A DNA stretch of 64,000 nucleotides from Aculops lycopersici. Taxonomy: Eukaryota > Arthropoda > Arachnida > Trombidiformes > Eriophyidae. The notes beneath the pieces were generated by a model. The model was given only the letters and a program-made list of their open reading frames with translations, was not told the origin of the DNA and searched no databases. The stretch lies in NCBI GenBank assembly GCA_015350385.1, contig WNKI01000003.1, forward strand, positions 3,078,849 to 3,142,848, written 5' to 3'. This document shows, in pieces, positions 1 to 10,754 of this stretch. The first letter of the stretch is position 1; each line of letters begins with the position of its first letter. The translations under genes were made by a program, and so were the position numbers.

Positions 1-1627
1 CTGCATGATGATGATGGTGACCGTGCATTTGGGGTGGATGGTGGTGGTGGTTTCTTTCTAGAGTGACGCTCAACGGATCGGCATTCGGGGCGGCCGGTCC
101 ACGGGTTGTTCTCGATGAGATATCGGATGAGCCAACTGGAGCTGCACTTCCGGGATGGACTCTAGCAAATACAGACCTATCGTTGCGTGACGTTCGTCCG
201 CGACTGTTTGCATCATTGGGGAGACCATGATTTGACGTGTAGGCACTGGTTATTGCAGTACTTGTTGCGGGGGCAAGTCGGTTCGGTAGTAGTGCTATAT
301 AATTTGATGCTGTTATCGGGTAACTAGTGGATGTGGTGAATGGTGGATGAGGCACGTTTATGTTGAAGTTATTTGCCACTGCGTTGAACGGATGAAGTGC
401 TGCTTCAGCCTGACGGTGATCAATCTGATTTGCGTAGTAATGTGCGTTTCCGACCAATTCCGGATTTCTGAGATTTTCAAAGAGGAACTGCACTTCTTCA
501 TGGTTGCTAGCGCGATTGTATACCGGTGCATTTGTGTTCAGGGTATGTAGGTGCTCGAGCATTAACCTATCCGCAATATAACTATCATCATCGTCTCGAC
601 GGATTGGATTAGCAGGTTTTTCCTCGTAGTTTGTAGCTGACTTGATGTTATAGATGATTTTAGTGAACTTGGTTCTGCATAGTGGACACGTCGCCTTGTT
701 TTTAGTCCAGTTCTCGATACACGAGTAACAAAATAGATGGAAACACGTATTAGTAAATGAAGGATCCCTTTCCATACTATCGAGAAGACAAATCGGACAT
801 TTAGTGAATGATGGCGATAGAGGTCTGATATCCGGCGACGATTTAAGTCGTTTGCTGGATCCGCTCAAGTTTCCACAAGCTGACGCTGACTTCTTCAATG
901 TCAATGTATCTGTAGACGAGCGCTTTCTCTTTGATCTATTCTCATCTTGCCTGAGACCAGAGTCAGAGTTTTGTTGAGTTAGACCTTGTTTTTCATAGCT
1001 GTAGTTAGTTGGTAGTGCGTTTCTCCTCGGACAACGATCACCATGGTGTGGGTGCATAGTATTGCTGCTTAAATGTTGTTGCTGAGGATTGAGGTTGTTG
1101 TTTACAAGATACTCATCATAGTTGTTATGATGAGATGTGGTGTGGTGGTGGTGGTGAGGATTGAAGCTATGATGCTGTTGATGATGATTGGTGTTATGTT
1201 GCTGATAGTAGCTATCATGCAACGCTGAAGTTGATGATTGATTACAAGTGGCCGACGGTTGATAACCATTTGAAGTTCGAGAGCTTGCTACGCCACAGCA
1301 GATTATACTTGGTTGACTATTTGATCCAATATCGGTGCAAGTATATGAGGTACCAAGATTTGAGACTGAGGGAGGGTTTGAGTCTGCCGGATGTGTTATA
1401 TTGAAGCTACATGATTCCTTCTTATCTGGATTGTTGCTTGGATGTGATTCCTCGCCACTTGGATTTGAATTGTCGCATTCAGCTTCCTCTTGTTTCTTTT
1501 TAACATCGTTGATACGAGCTAACTCGTTTACTAGTTGAATAAATCTTGGATGATCACAAGAATGTGTTCGTGGAACCCGCTGATGTCTTACTTTGGGCCT
1601 CGATCTAGCTGAAGCGCTAGAAGACAT
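1..1627 (-). CDS. Topors: Topors-like RING E3 ubiquitin/SUMO ligase (3' end beyond window)
   Basis: The minus frame opens at the ATG at 1627 and, in the lines I translated codon by codon, stays open to the window edge, about 542 codons. Residues 277-317 form a C3HC4 RING: CPIC, then C-x-H, C-x2-C, and CPLC with the expected spacing. The stretch following the last zinc pair (RTKFTKIIYNIKS) and the preceding W-T-K-N-K-A resemble Topors, a nuclear ligase that attaches ubiquitin or SUMO to p53 and topoisomerase I-linked substrates. Before the RING lie His/Gln-rich low-complexity sequence (around residues 140-190) and a basic KRKR segment typical of a nuclear protein. The Arg/Ser-rich C-terminal part of Topors would lie to the left of the window. 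In fly and human Topors the RING is nearer the N-terminus, so the long leader is unusual. Another RING ligase cannot be excluded. Confidence 0.68.
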   Translation of the reverse strand, partial: MSSSASARSRPKVRHQRVPRTHSCDHPRFIQLVNELARINDVKKKQEEAECDNSNPSGEESHPSNNPDKKESCSFNITHPADSNPPSVSNLGTSYTCTDIGSNSQPSIICCGVASSRTSNGYQPSATCNQSSTSALHDSYYQQHNTNHHQQHHSFNPHHHHHTTSHHNNYDEYLVNNNLNPQQQHLSSNTMHPHHGDRCPRRNALPTNYSYEKQGLTQQNSDSGLRQDENRSKRKRSSTDTLTLKKSASACGNLSGSSKRLKSSPDIRPLSPSFTKCPICLLDSMERDPSFTNTCFHLFCYSCIENWTKNKATCPLCRTKFTKIIYNIKSATNYEEKPANPIRRDDDDSYIADRLMLEHLHTLNTNAPVYNRASNHEEVQFLFENLRNPELVGNAHYYANQIDHRQAEAALHPFNAVANNFNINVPHPPFTTSTSYPITASNYIALLPNRLAPATSTAITSAYTSNHGLPNDANSRGRTSRNDRSVFARVHPGSAAPVGSSDISSRTTRGPAAPNADPLSVTLERNHHHHPPQMHGHHHHHA

Positions 1628-2740
1628 TTTCAATAGTATGGTGAATCACTTTTACCGCCCAACTGTAAGTCTTGTGACCTTCCTCTATACAGATTATTTT
1701 TTGTTAAGAACCCTGATAAATGAAGAGGGAGAGAAATGGCTCAGACCACCAAATCTGAGTGTAGAATTATAATTGTTTCTTGAGTCTTGGTGATTTTGTA
1801 AATTGATATATGACAGAATTGATGTGGTGCTTGTTTTTAGTTTTTAGTTTTTAGGCTTATAATAGGTTGCTTTTCTACAATACAATATGGGATAATGATG
1901 TTGTTTTTGTTATTGAGAAAAAATGAACTTCTCTCTCATGTAGTTGGTGCTTGAGTGGATTATAAATCTGTTTTGTAACTAACGCTTACTGTTGACAAAA
2001 ATTCGTAATGGACGAAGCCTTTGCTCGAATTTCGACCAATCTGAACACGACGACCAATGTGAGTCTCCGGTCAATATCTCGTTTCTCACTCTTCTCGACC
2101 GGATCACCTCACCGACATTGTTTTTGCATGAGTTTTTGTTTCTTTGCAATTGATATGAACAAATGAATGTTGGGATGATGTTACAAGCAACCCTTTCAAT
2201 CTAATTAAACTCGGGTCTAGAAGGTTAGTATCAGGATAACAGAATAGGGTGAGAAATCTACAAAAATGTCTTGCTTTGTTATCTAAAGCCCAAGAGATTG
2301 AGCTCGACTGTCGAGAGTTATAATCCAATATGGGTACTATAACTCGGCTTTGATGGATCCTAACTCACTTGAAGAGCTGGCCTCTCGTTGATTCCAATCA
2401 ACTTTCTTGTGGGCCCATATAGATTGAAATGGAAAATATGGGCGTGAGACGACAGCGAAGTTAGATAGCACTAATTGAATTGCTATCCCGACTACTGCTG
2501 ATGGTTTAGTTAGTTGGTGACGCGACAATAATATTCAGTTTCTTTGGATCATAGTTTATAATGGCAAATTGTGAGGACTTGGCCGAAGATATGTTTTTAG
2601 AATCAATATTATAGAATTAGATTGAGAGTAGTTATCTTTTTTTGGCTCTACAAAACACATAAGCGAGGTCCAAATGGGAGATCAACAGTATTGCTATGGA
2701 TTCGATGGTGCTGGCGCTGCTGTTGTTTGTGGTGGTGTTG
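1628..2740. other. Non-coding 5' flank of the Topors-like gene
   Basis: AT-rich spacer with no convincing coding frame. Probably the promoter and 5' UTR of the minus-strand RING gene and the left edge of the following repeat-rich block. No repeats or recognisable RNA gene seen. Confidence 0.5.
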
Positions 2741-3030
2741 GTGGTGGCGAGAGCGAGCGAACGAGCGAATGAACNNNNNNNNNNNNNNNNNNNNAGAGAG
2801 AGAGAGAGCGAGCGAGCGAGCGAGCGAGCGAGCCAGAGAGCAAAGTCCAATACAAAAAGCAAGGGAAAGAGGGAGCAAGAGCAAAACCAGATTCTTTTGT
2901 TCTACCCTCCTGTTTTGTTGTGTGTGTGTGTGTGTGTGTGAGTGAGTGAGTGTGTGCTGGCGGAATAGGAAAAGCCGAGTGAGAGCGTGAGCGAAACGAC
3001 AGAGCAAGAGAGAGAGAGAGAGAGCGAGAC
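2741..3030. repeat. Simple-repeat block: GAGC/GA/TG tracts
   Basis: Tracts of GAGC and GA units flank a run of N; a TG tract lies at about 2919-2940, followed by GAGT units and a GA tract near 3007-3024. Open frames here are repeat-driven (Glu/Arg, Ser/Leu or Cys/Val alternation) and are not genes. Confidence 0.9.
2775..2794. other. Assembly gap of 20 N
   Basis: Twenty undetermined bases inside the GAGA/GAGC tract. The gap length is probably nominal and reflects collapse of the microsatellite. Confidence 0.98.
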
Positions 3031-6000
3031 AGGCAATGGCAGTCGGAGAGACGCCGACGCTGTTGCCAATTGAACGCACTGTGGGCACAATAATAACACA
3101 CAAACAGCCATCGGCAACAGCAACAGAAGGCAACGCCAACAGGGAAAGCAGGGAAACTCTCGACTCGACAGACTCTCATGGTTGTGCATTGGAGTGCGCT
3201 CGCAACAGCAACAGCAACAACTACAGCAACAGCAGTGACGCCGCACCAAGCAAGCAAGCAACACAGACAATTTCGCCAAATGGGCCAGGCTTCCCTCCCA
3301 TTGCTATGCACACTGCATTGGCATTCGTCCACCGCCACCGCTCACTGTTGTGTGCGTTAGCTGCTTTTTCCTTTGCTTCTGCCTAGCCCGTCCTACGCCG
3401 TCGCTGGTTATTTTCACTTCGCTCTCTGTGGGCTTGTGTAAAGTCGCCTGCTTTTCCTGCCGCTCGAGCAAGATATCAGGTTGTGAGTGTATGTTGAATT
3501 TTACGCACACAACACACATTGAAGGTGCATTGGAGCTTTTACTTGAGTTTCGGTCCCCCTCTTGCTCTTCGCAAGTTGTGTGAGATTAATCATGCAACTT
3601 TCGTTCTCTCGCCACTGCTGCCATCGGTTCGCTGGTGCGACTCTTTTTCCAATTGAGCCAGCCCCCACCTCTGAGATAATAGGGGGCGCCAGCGTTCGTC
3701 TCGCTCGCTGTGCGCGAGTTGGCCATTGGGCGAGTTTGGCAACCTGCACGCCCATCGTACAAGTTTTCACACTAGCGTATGACTGACCAGCACGTGTACG
3801 ATGTGCGTCTCTAATATGATTCTCACATTGGCGAGAGTTAGTTAACTCCAACACTTCTTACACCTTGCACGACCGGTTGACTTGTTAGCAAGGACGCGAA
3901 CTTGACTCCTTCTTCCGCCAACCCTCGAGCAGCCAGCCAACAGAAATTACAACAATCGCTCGGTAGGGTAACTCCAAGCCAAACCTCTCTGACCCACAAG
4001 CTCTCGCCACGCTCACCTGGCGGCTGGTCTGCCCACTTGTCCACTTCCCGCAAATCCAATTGCTCTGGCTAGTGTTACTGTTGCTGCTTGCTAGTCAGTC
4101 AATGAGCCTGTTATTGAGCCAAACAGCCAGCAAGCCCACCCGTTTTTCTGCACAGCGATACAGCAATTGTTATCACTAGGTTAACAAAGGGTTAGAGTCA
4201 CTCAAAGTCTAAACGAACCCTCGTCTAAACTAAACTAAACTAAACTAAACTTAACTTAACTCAACTCGACTCAACTCAACTCAACTCAACTCAACTCAAC
4301 TCAACCTGACTCAACTCAACGCGAACTTTGAGTCGAGTCGAGTCGCGAGACTAATGGCTACCTCTAGTTGGCAAGCTAGTCTCGTGGGGAACTCGCGTGA
4401 TTAGCCCGCAATGTGTAGGTGACTTTTGGTATAACCAGGTGGGAGGGCGGCCAGTGGGCAAGCTTGCTGAGCGTCAGTTGGCCAGCCAGGCGAGTAAACT
4501 CAAATATGACTCACTTTCCTCTTTCCACCTATCGTCTAGCTGGTGGCCGGCTGGACAACGGGTTAGCTAGCTAACCAACTTACTCACTATTAGTTATGGC
4601 GAACGGGCAGGCAGCTAGGTAAATAGGTAGTTGGCAGTGAAAATTATCACTGTGACTCATGCAAGCGGCATAAGTGACTTGGTGGTCATGGTCACTGTAG
4701 CTGTCGTCATCGACATCATTGCGCTAACCCAAGTGTGTCCCATATGTACCACCTATGATGACAAGCTCAGTATGAATGAATAGCCAAAAAGTACAAATTT
4801 AATCGCGACATTGGAACTCAAAACGATGTGCAGTTTTTCTATGTCATGTTGACTGGATGGAGTTGAGTCGAGTTGTGTCGTCAAATGTCATGAGCCTAAC
4901 TGGCTTAAATAGAAATCTACAGCTTGGTCTCCTATCGACGGCTGTCTCTCTATCTCTCTCCCTCCCCAAGGGTGAGACTTGCGACTCAGGCAGCCCCCTA
5001 TCGAGCATGATGTAAGTCGGTTAATTAACTCGCCTAATTGAGTCAATGAGTGTATCGGAAGAAGGAGAGATTTGGATAGAAAGCTCCAGTAATTGTAGCG
5101 GTGGTGGAAGTAGTGGTGGTGGCGGCAGCAGCTAAGAAGCGACCTCTTTCAGGATGCACAAGTCAGTTTAGCGAGTAAATGGAGTTGATTGGAGTGACAA
5201 CGGAAGTGTCCAAGTTTAGATATACGCGTAATGCGTTGACCAAATCCACGTGGAACACAACTAGTAGCACAGCCACGCGGCCGACAGGTGGATGTTCGCT
5301 AAGCTAGGTGCGCGAGTGCGACTGCCACAGTGGAAGTGACGGCCAAGGTCACCAGTGGCCACCTAGCGGGCAAGTGATCAGTCAGTCAACCAATTTATAA
5401 ACCCAGAGGAGCTCTATTTGCTCACCCATTCACTTTGGTGGGCCGCTGATCCCCCGCCCACTACCAAAGGGTTAGCTCGCTCTAGATGTCTTGCTATCTT
5501 TATGGCCGCGAATGAGACTGGCCTTTGTGCAGCGATCAGCTGACTCGCGTCTGGCAGGCCAATGGCGTCGTCTGAAGTACTGCCTCAACCGATCAAGTTG
5601 CGTAAACTTTTCCCGGTTTAAAGCAAGCGACTAGCGCAGTCCCGATCGAATGTCCAACAAGCCAGTCGCTAGCTTACCATTCTGCACCGAGTTCCAGTTG
5701 GCACTGCAACCTGCTGACGCTGGACCTCACATCCAACTTGGCGCCTCGTGACTGCAATGACAGTTCTCGTCCTCAAACTACCGTATAGAGCAAGAGGGAG
5801 CCACACATCTCGATGATGCCGGGTAGCACTGGCGCCTAGTCGGTCTGGTTGCCACCTACATGCCCACGGACAACACAGGTTGGCATTGGAAAGGAGGAGC
5901 CAGAGAGAAAGGAAGCAACGTAGCAGCTACCACGTCGTCGATCGAGCTACATGTAGTCTCTTGTAACTTTAGGTCTTACTCTCGGTCTGGCTTCTCGTTT

Positions 6001-7115
6001 GACGGTGGATCTCCGTTGCCATTGCAAGTGCGAGTTTTCGAGGCAAGGCGGTTCGAGTGCTGCAAAGGAACAACCTTATACAAGTTGTGTATTACAACAG
6101 TACCACAGCAAAGGCAGTAGCAATTGCAACAACAGCATCGACTCCACTGAAGTTCAAGTCGACTACGACGATAATGGCAGAGAGGCAACAGCAACTTCCA
6201 TCGGAACCACCGCCACTACAACAGTCCTGAGCGGACCGCGGTCCGCGAACACAACGCCGACTACGGCGACGCGGCAGAGAGAAAATTGCATTGCCTTTGT
6301 GTGCATTAGACGCTTGCTCGCTCGCACACTCTAAGCGAGTCGCAACGTTGCGAGGAGGGTAACGTTGATACGACTGCTTTAGAGGGAGAGAGACTTGGCC
6401 TAAGTCTGCGCTTTGCTCAACTGATTGAAGCACATGAGGCACTCGTACAGTGTGTATCGTGAAGGCGAGCGAGTCGAACTTTTCCTAGGTTGCAGCTTGC
6501 TTTGCTCGGCGGCCAGATTCCCTGTGACCGCCTCAATGCGGAACGCAGCAGAGCGGACGACGACGACGACGACGACGCGCCGCGGCTCCAACTCTCTGAC
6601 TGTCTCTGCTTCTACGTTTGATACATAATAGTGTTCGCTCGCCCATTTGTGTGAGCTTCTTCTCCCTCATCAACCAACTAAAACTCTCACTTGGATTTGC
6701 GTTGCGCTGTATTCGTCATCAGCTGCAACCTCGAGACTCGCGTTTTTGGGGTCTCTCGTCCAAGTTGCCGTAATTTTCTATCTCCCCAAGTTTAAGATAC
6801 TCAAGTTTCTGTTTATCGTGTGAATGAGTGTTATTAGAGGTAGAGAGAAAGGGACAGATCCACCTGCCACCTGCGCCAGGTGACACATAAGCGAGCTCGA
6901 CGAGAGGAGCGCCAGATAGCGTTCTGTTACGACGACACCGTCAGCCAGTGTCAAGCGCGTAGTCGACCAGACGATAAGTAGAAAGAAGAATTTACACTAA
7001 GGTGGGGGAGAGAGGAAAGAGTTAGAGACAGTCAAGCAGACAAACGGACCGGCTGCAGTTGTCTCTGTCGTTAATTTTCTGTATCATCGTTGAGCGGCCC
7101 TGAGGGTAAAACAAC
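3031..7115. other. Long non-coding stretch
   Basis: About 4 kb without a believable coding frame. Short frames are rich in Ser, Thr, Arg and Cys, show no domain and overlap on both strands. Notable content is the pentamer array at 4226-4320 and scattered CAA/GCA-rich sequence around 3190-3250 and 6110-6220. It may include distal regulatory DNA or 5' UTR exons of the zinc-finger gene at 9156. Confidence 0.5.
4226..4320 (+). repeat. Graded pentanucleotide array TAAAC-TTAAC-TCAAC
   Basis: Nineteen consecutive 5-base units: five TAAAC, two TTAAC, then TCAAC with single-base variants (TCGAC, CTGAC). Units of one type are clustered, as expected from slippage spreading point variants. It is followed by GAGTC units near 4330-4345. 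Confidence 0.9.
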
Positions 7116-7121
7116 AAGAAG

Positions 7122-7151
<30 letters not shown>
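7116..7151 (+). repeat. (AAG)12 trinucleotide tract
   Basis: Twelve perfect AAG units about 2 kb upstream of the zinc-finger gene at 9156. Relevant because the fingers of that gene are predicted to read repeated xAA triplets. Confidence 0.95.
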
Positions 7152-7154
<3 letters not shown>

Positions 7155-9155
7155 AATGATAAGAGAGAAACTGGCAACAACAAAAACGATCTCGCAAAAC
7201 TTGATTCATAATTAACAATCTGATGTTATCTAACCGCTGGTTTCTTTTTATTCTTTCAATCTGACAAGCCCGTTCATAAGATTTGCTTTCTCACCTTCTC
7301 TACTCTAACTGTCATATAGAGGCAAATTAAATTTAAGATCAAGACATACAAGTAGCAAGTCTGGATTTCATCATCTTTCAATTTGTAGTAATACCTCCTC
7401 AGTGACATACATTTGAATCCAATGATCAAGTGCAACTTCACAAATCAGAAATTGAAGAGGAGAGAAAATGTCGAGAGGTATGATTAACCTTGAAAATACC
7501 ATGAATAACAATCACCCCACCTACTGTATTTCAAATCCATAGATTCTTTCATACTCATGTGCATCATCTGACTCGTGTGACAACATCGAGCAATTTGACC
7601 CACAGTGTTGCAAAGCCAAGATTAGCAACGTCAAAACAATAATAACAACAGGAATCGTTCGCCATTAACTGGAGTTATGAAAATATTGCTTAGTGAGAAC
7701 AACTGATAAAGTTAACTTAAATAGAAGGTTAATAAAAGCTACTCTTAGTTGTAGCCAAGAACTACTCGTTGACAAATTGAGTGAAACTTAGAAACGAGCG
7801 ATGATGGGCACATTCTAGAATAATATCAGCACCAACTCTATCATTAATATTGATATTATCATCATTGTCATTTAAACTATATATTTCATTGACTGGCCAA
7901 AAATCTTCAGTCTGATATATTCTCTCACAATATTGCTATCATTGACGACTCAAACAAAACTTCAACTTATTAGAAGTACTTCAAGATATCTAAAGGCCTA
8001 TCCCCTTGTTATCAAGTGTACCATCATCATCATCACCACAACCAGAACCAGTAGACATCGTTGTTGTCGTCATACAAGGACTACATCCAACTTGTCGTCG
8101 TCGTAGTATGGTCGCTATTTTCAACAAGCTGTCATAAAGCTCAACTTTATTACCACCGCCACATGAACTACCATAGTAATATTAATCATCATTACCAACA
8201 AACCAACTACTACGACCACCGACTTAGCAAACATAGGCCACCATAAAAAAATCAATCTCACACACTAACACACAAATCCATTATTCAACAAAAATTGGCT
8301 TTGGTTGATCATAGAAACGGTTACGAAGTCTCGGAGTCAAGAAAATCTACAAGCTCCAAAGAACGGTCATTACTTCCTCTCTCGATCCAACGACGATTAT
8401 TCTTGGCTTCGCTAATCTCTTTTGCAAATTTTATTAGCTCGAGTTCATTACTTATCAAAATAACTAGTTGTCATAGTATTTCGTGTTAGCAACAAGGCCA
8501 CAAAGAGCAACATTATGTGAATTTTAACTTGCTATCACTACCGCACTATCTTCCTTGATCTGTACTGACACCACCGTTATTAGATAATACAAACGATAGA
8601 ACACGACGCAACTAGCCGCAGAGAGCATATATAACCATATAAAAATAAGAAAGGGTTGAGGAGAGATACACTTCAAAGTCTAGCTGCCATTCATCTTGAG
8701 TGCACTTGATATATCTCCTCAAGGAATTGTCTCTTTGTCGGGGACTGACTAACCACTGAAGTCAACCTAATAACAGTAACTCTCGATTTTGGATACGGTA
8801 TTCTCATGAAGTTAACACGATACTAATATTAATGTCTTCTATCAATAATCATTGAAATTTCATAGCATTCTGAAATCTGTGTATCTATAGCCAAAGATAG
8901 TTGCATCGTCTGAATAAGTCAGTCAACATAATCACATATTACCACGCTTGATATACCCGAAAAGTTATCGTTCGAAAACATTCGTTTTGACACTATTGTG
9001 ATACAATGATGCTAATATAAGGATACGGATCGAAATAATCACTAATTAACCCTTGAACAAATGTGAAGCCAGTTGCCTAGACGCAGGAGTGAGGGTTCAT
9101 GTCCGAGGAGGTAACACGCGCGAATCACTGTTTGCTTTAGTCAAACTGGCGAACA
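7152..9155 (+). other. AT-rich 5' region of the zinc-finger gene
   Basis: No coding frame seen. A TATATAA-like element lies near 8626. The sequence tttgctttag ending at 9140, 15 nt before the first ATG, looks like a 3' splice site, so the gene may have a non-coding first exon in this stretch. Both suggestions are inference. Confidence 0.4.
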
Positions 9156-10406
9156 ATGATGGAAGCCAATCAAACTATTGAATTGAAGCCAATCTATTCT
9201 CAGGTCGGCACATGTATTGCATCTACCGCAATCAGTGCTACTATACCAAACCTAACATTATCGAGCGCAAAGATATCTAGTGGTTTAACTATTATTGGAA
9301 CAAATAACGGGTCTGGAGAGGTGAGCCAATCAAATAATAATGATAATTTAAATACTCTGCAATCTATACCAGTAACATTGAACAAATCAACCGGAATTAC
9401 TCAGGTAGTACCGACAGCAACTAGTGGTGGTGTTTGCTTCAACAATCCACAATTTCAACAAATACAAATGCACCATCACCAACAACAAACGTTCTCGCAA
9501 AATCATCAATTACAAGGTCAATATAACAACAGGAATGGTGATCTCCAGCAACAGCTGAAGATTCAACAACAGCAACCACATCAACAACAACAATTGGTTC
9601 AGATACACCTAGTGACCCCATCGTCGCTCTCATCTTCGAGCTCTTTTTCGTCCTCAACAGTGAGCAATGGCGATGAGTCTACAATGATGCAAAGTAATAG
9701 TGGATTATTAAGTCAAGAATCCATTCAAGCTGTAAATAGATCAAGTGTGGTCTCGGACTCTAGTAATCTTTCGAGTGGCTCGTCCAAATCGAATATCTCA
9801 GAGATGAACAACAACAAATTCACTAACAACAATGACGCTATGCACTCCATAGCTACATCATCAAGAAGTATTTGCGCGAATAGTAGCGATGTCTCAGGTC
9901 ACGACAATAGTGCCATCAGTATGAAATTGGACTCAACTAACTTCGCAAACAGTATCAAGTCGAACGGTCGTGGGAAGGGATTTAAATGTCAAGTTTGTTT
10001 TCGAACATTCACACAGAAAGGCAACTTAAAAACCCATCTCATGACCCATTCCGGCGAACGGCCCTATGAGTGCCAAACATGTGGAAAGAATTTTACCCAG
10101 AAAGGAAATCTTGACACTCACGTAAAGATTCACACAGCCACAAAAGATCACAAGTGTCAATATTGTGATAGAAGTTTCACGCAGAGAGGAAATCTAAAGA
10201 CTCATATCAGATCTATCCATACAAAGGAGAAACCTTACGCCTGTGGTCATTGTGGAAAACCCTTCTCTCAGAAGGGAAATATGTTGACACATTTCCGGAC
10301 TCATGATAAAGAGGCTCGTTTTCCTTGCAATGTTTGTGGAAAGACCTTCTCTCAAAAGGGTAACCTGAAGACTCACCAACAGAGACATGGACGCAATTCG
10401 AGATAA
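9156..10406 (+). CDS. Five-finger C2H2 zinc-finger protein with repeated QxGN recognition helices
   Basis: Likely nuclear DNA-binding regulator of 416 residues. Residues 1-275 are low-complexity, rich in Asn, Gln and Ser (NNDN, QQQ and SSSS runs), as in activation or repression regions. Residues 276-411 hold five C2H2 fingers in tandem, some joined by TGEKP-like linkers (SGERP, TKEKP). Each finger carries Gln at helix position -1, Asn at +3 and Thr at +6: QKGNLKT, QKGNLDT, QRGNLKT, QKGNMLT, QKGNLKT. By the usual zinc-finger code this favours an xAA triplet at every finger. There are two ATGs in tandem at 9156 and 9159; the first is used here. The gene ends five residues after the last finger. 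I do not recognise a named ortholog. Confidence 0.85.
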   Translation: MMEANQTIELKPIYSQVGTCIASTAISATIPNLTLSSAKISSGLTIIGTNNGSGEVSQSNNNDNLNTLQSIPVTLNKSTGITQVVPTATSGGVCFNNPQFQQIQMHHHQQQTFSQNHQLQGQYNNRNGDLQQQLKIQQQQPHQQQQLVQIHLVTPSSLSSSSSFSSSTVSNGDESTMMQSNSGLLSQESIQAVNRSSVVSDSSNLSSGSSKSNISEMNNNKFTNNNDAMHSIATSSRSICANSSDVSGHDNSAISMKLDSTNFANSIKSNGRGKGFKCQVCFRTFTQKGNLKTHLMTHSGERPYECQTCGKNFTQKGNLDTHVKIHTATKDHKCQYCDRSFTQRGNLKTHIRSIHTKEKPYACGHCGKPFSQKGNMLTHFRTHDKEARFPCNVCGKTFSQKGNLKTHQQRHGRNSR

Positions 10407-10754
10407 CCACATAATAGCAATCCTAAATTAAGTCTCGATATCATTGTGAATCTAGCCGATGAACATCCAGATGTGCTAACAATATTTAGACAGACACATA
10501 GATATTGGCGCTTGCGAGAACATTTCATATGATTGATCCTTAAAGAAGACAAGTTGTATATGTAAGAATTCTATGAAACACATCGACATGTGTTTAGTAA
10601 ATTGCCAATCGAGTCGAAATGACGAGAAAGGTTCAAAGAGAGAGGTATCAACAATCTGTAATGATTAAAATAACTGTCACTCAATCACGCAAACTGAGCC
10701 CCATGTCTTTTTCTACTCAGATCTGTCGATACCATCAGTGATTTTATTGTTGCT
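10407..10754. other. Convergent intergenic spacer
   Basis: Shared 3' spacer between the plus zinc-finger gene and the minus coiled-coil gene. It contains the AATAAA of the latter at 10743-10748. Nothing else recognised. Confidence 0.6.
10743..10748 (-). promoter_or_regulatory. AATAAA polyadenylation signal 6 nt after stop
   Basis: On the minus strand AATAAA begins 6 nt beyond the TGA of the CortBP2-like gene, implying a 3' UTR of only a few tens of bases if used. Confidence 0.6.

Noticed and set aside
2648..3338. Overlapping minus-strand frames up to 214 codons
   Set aside because: Driven by GA, GAGC and TG repeats and a run of N; composition is repetitive Ser/Leu/Arg/His and frames overlap each other.
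4226..4320. Telomere-like repeat
   Set aside because: Five-base units are present, but neither strand gives the arthropod TTAGG unit, and the array is short and internal.
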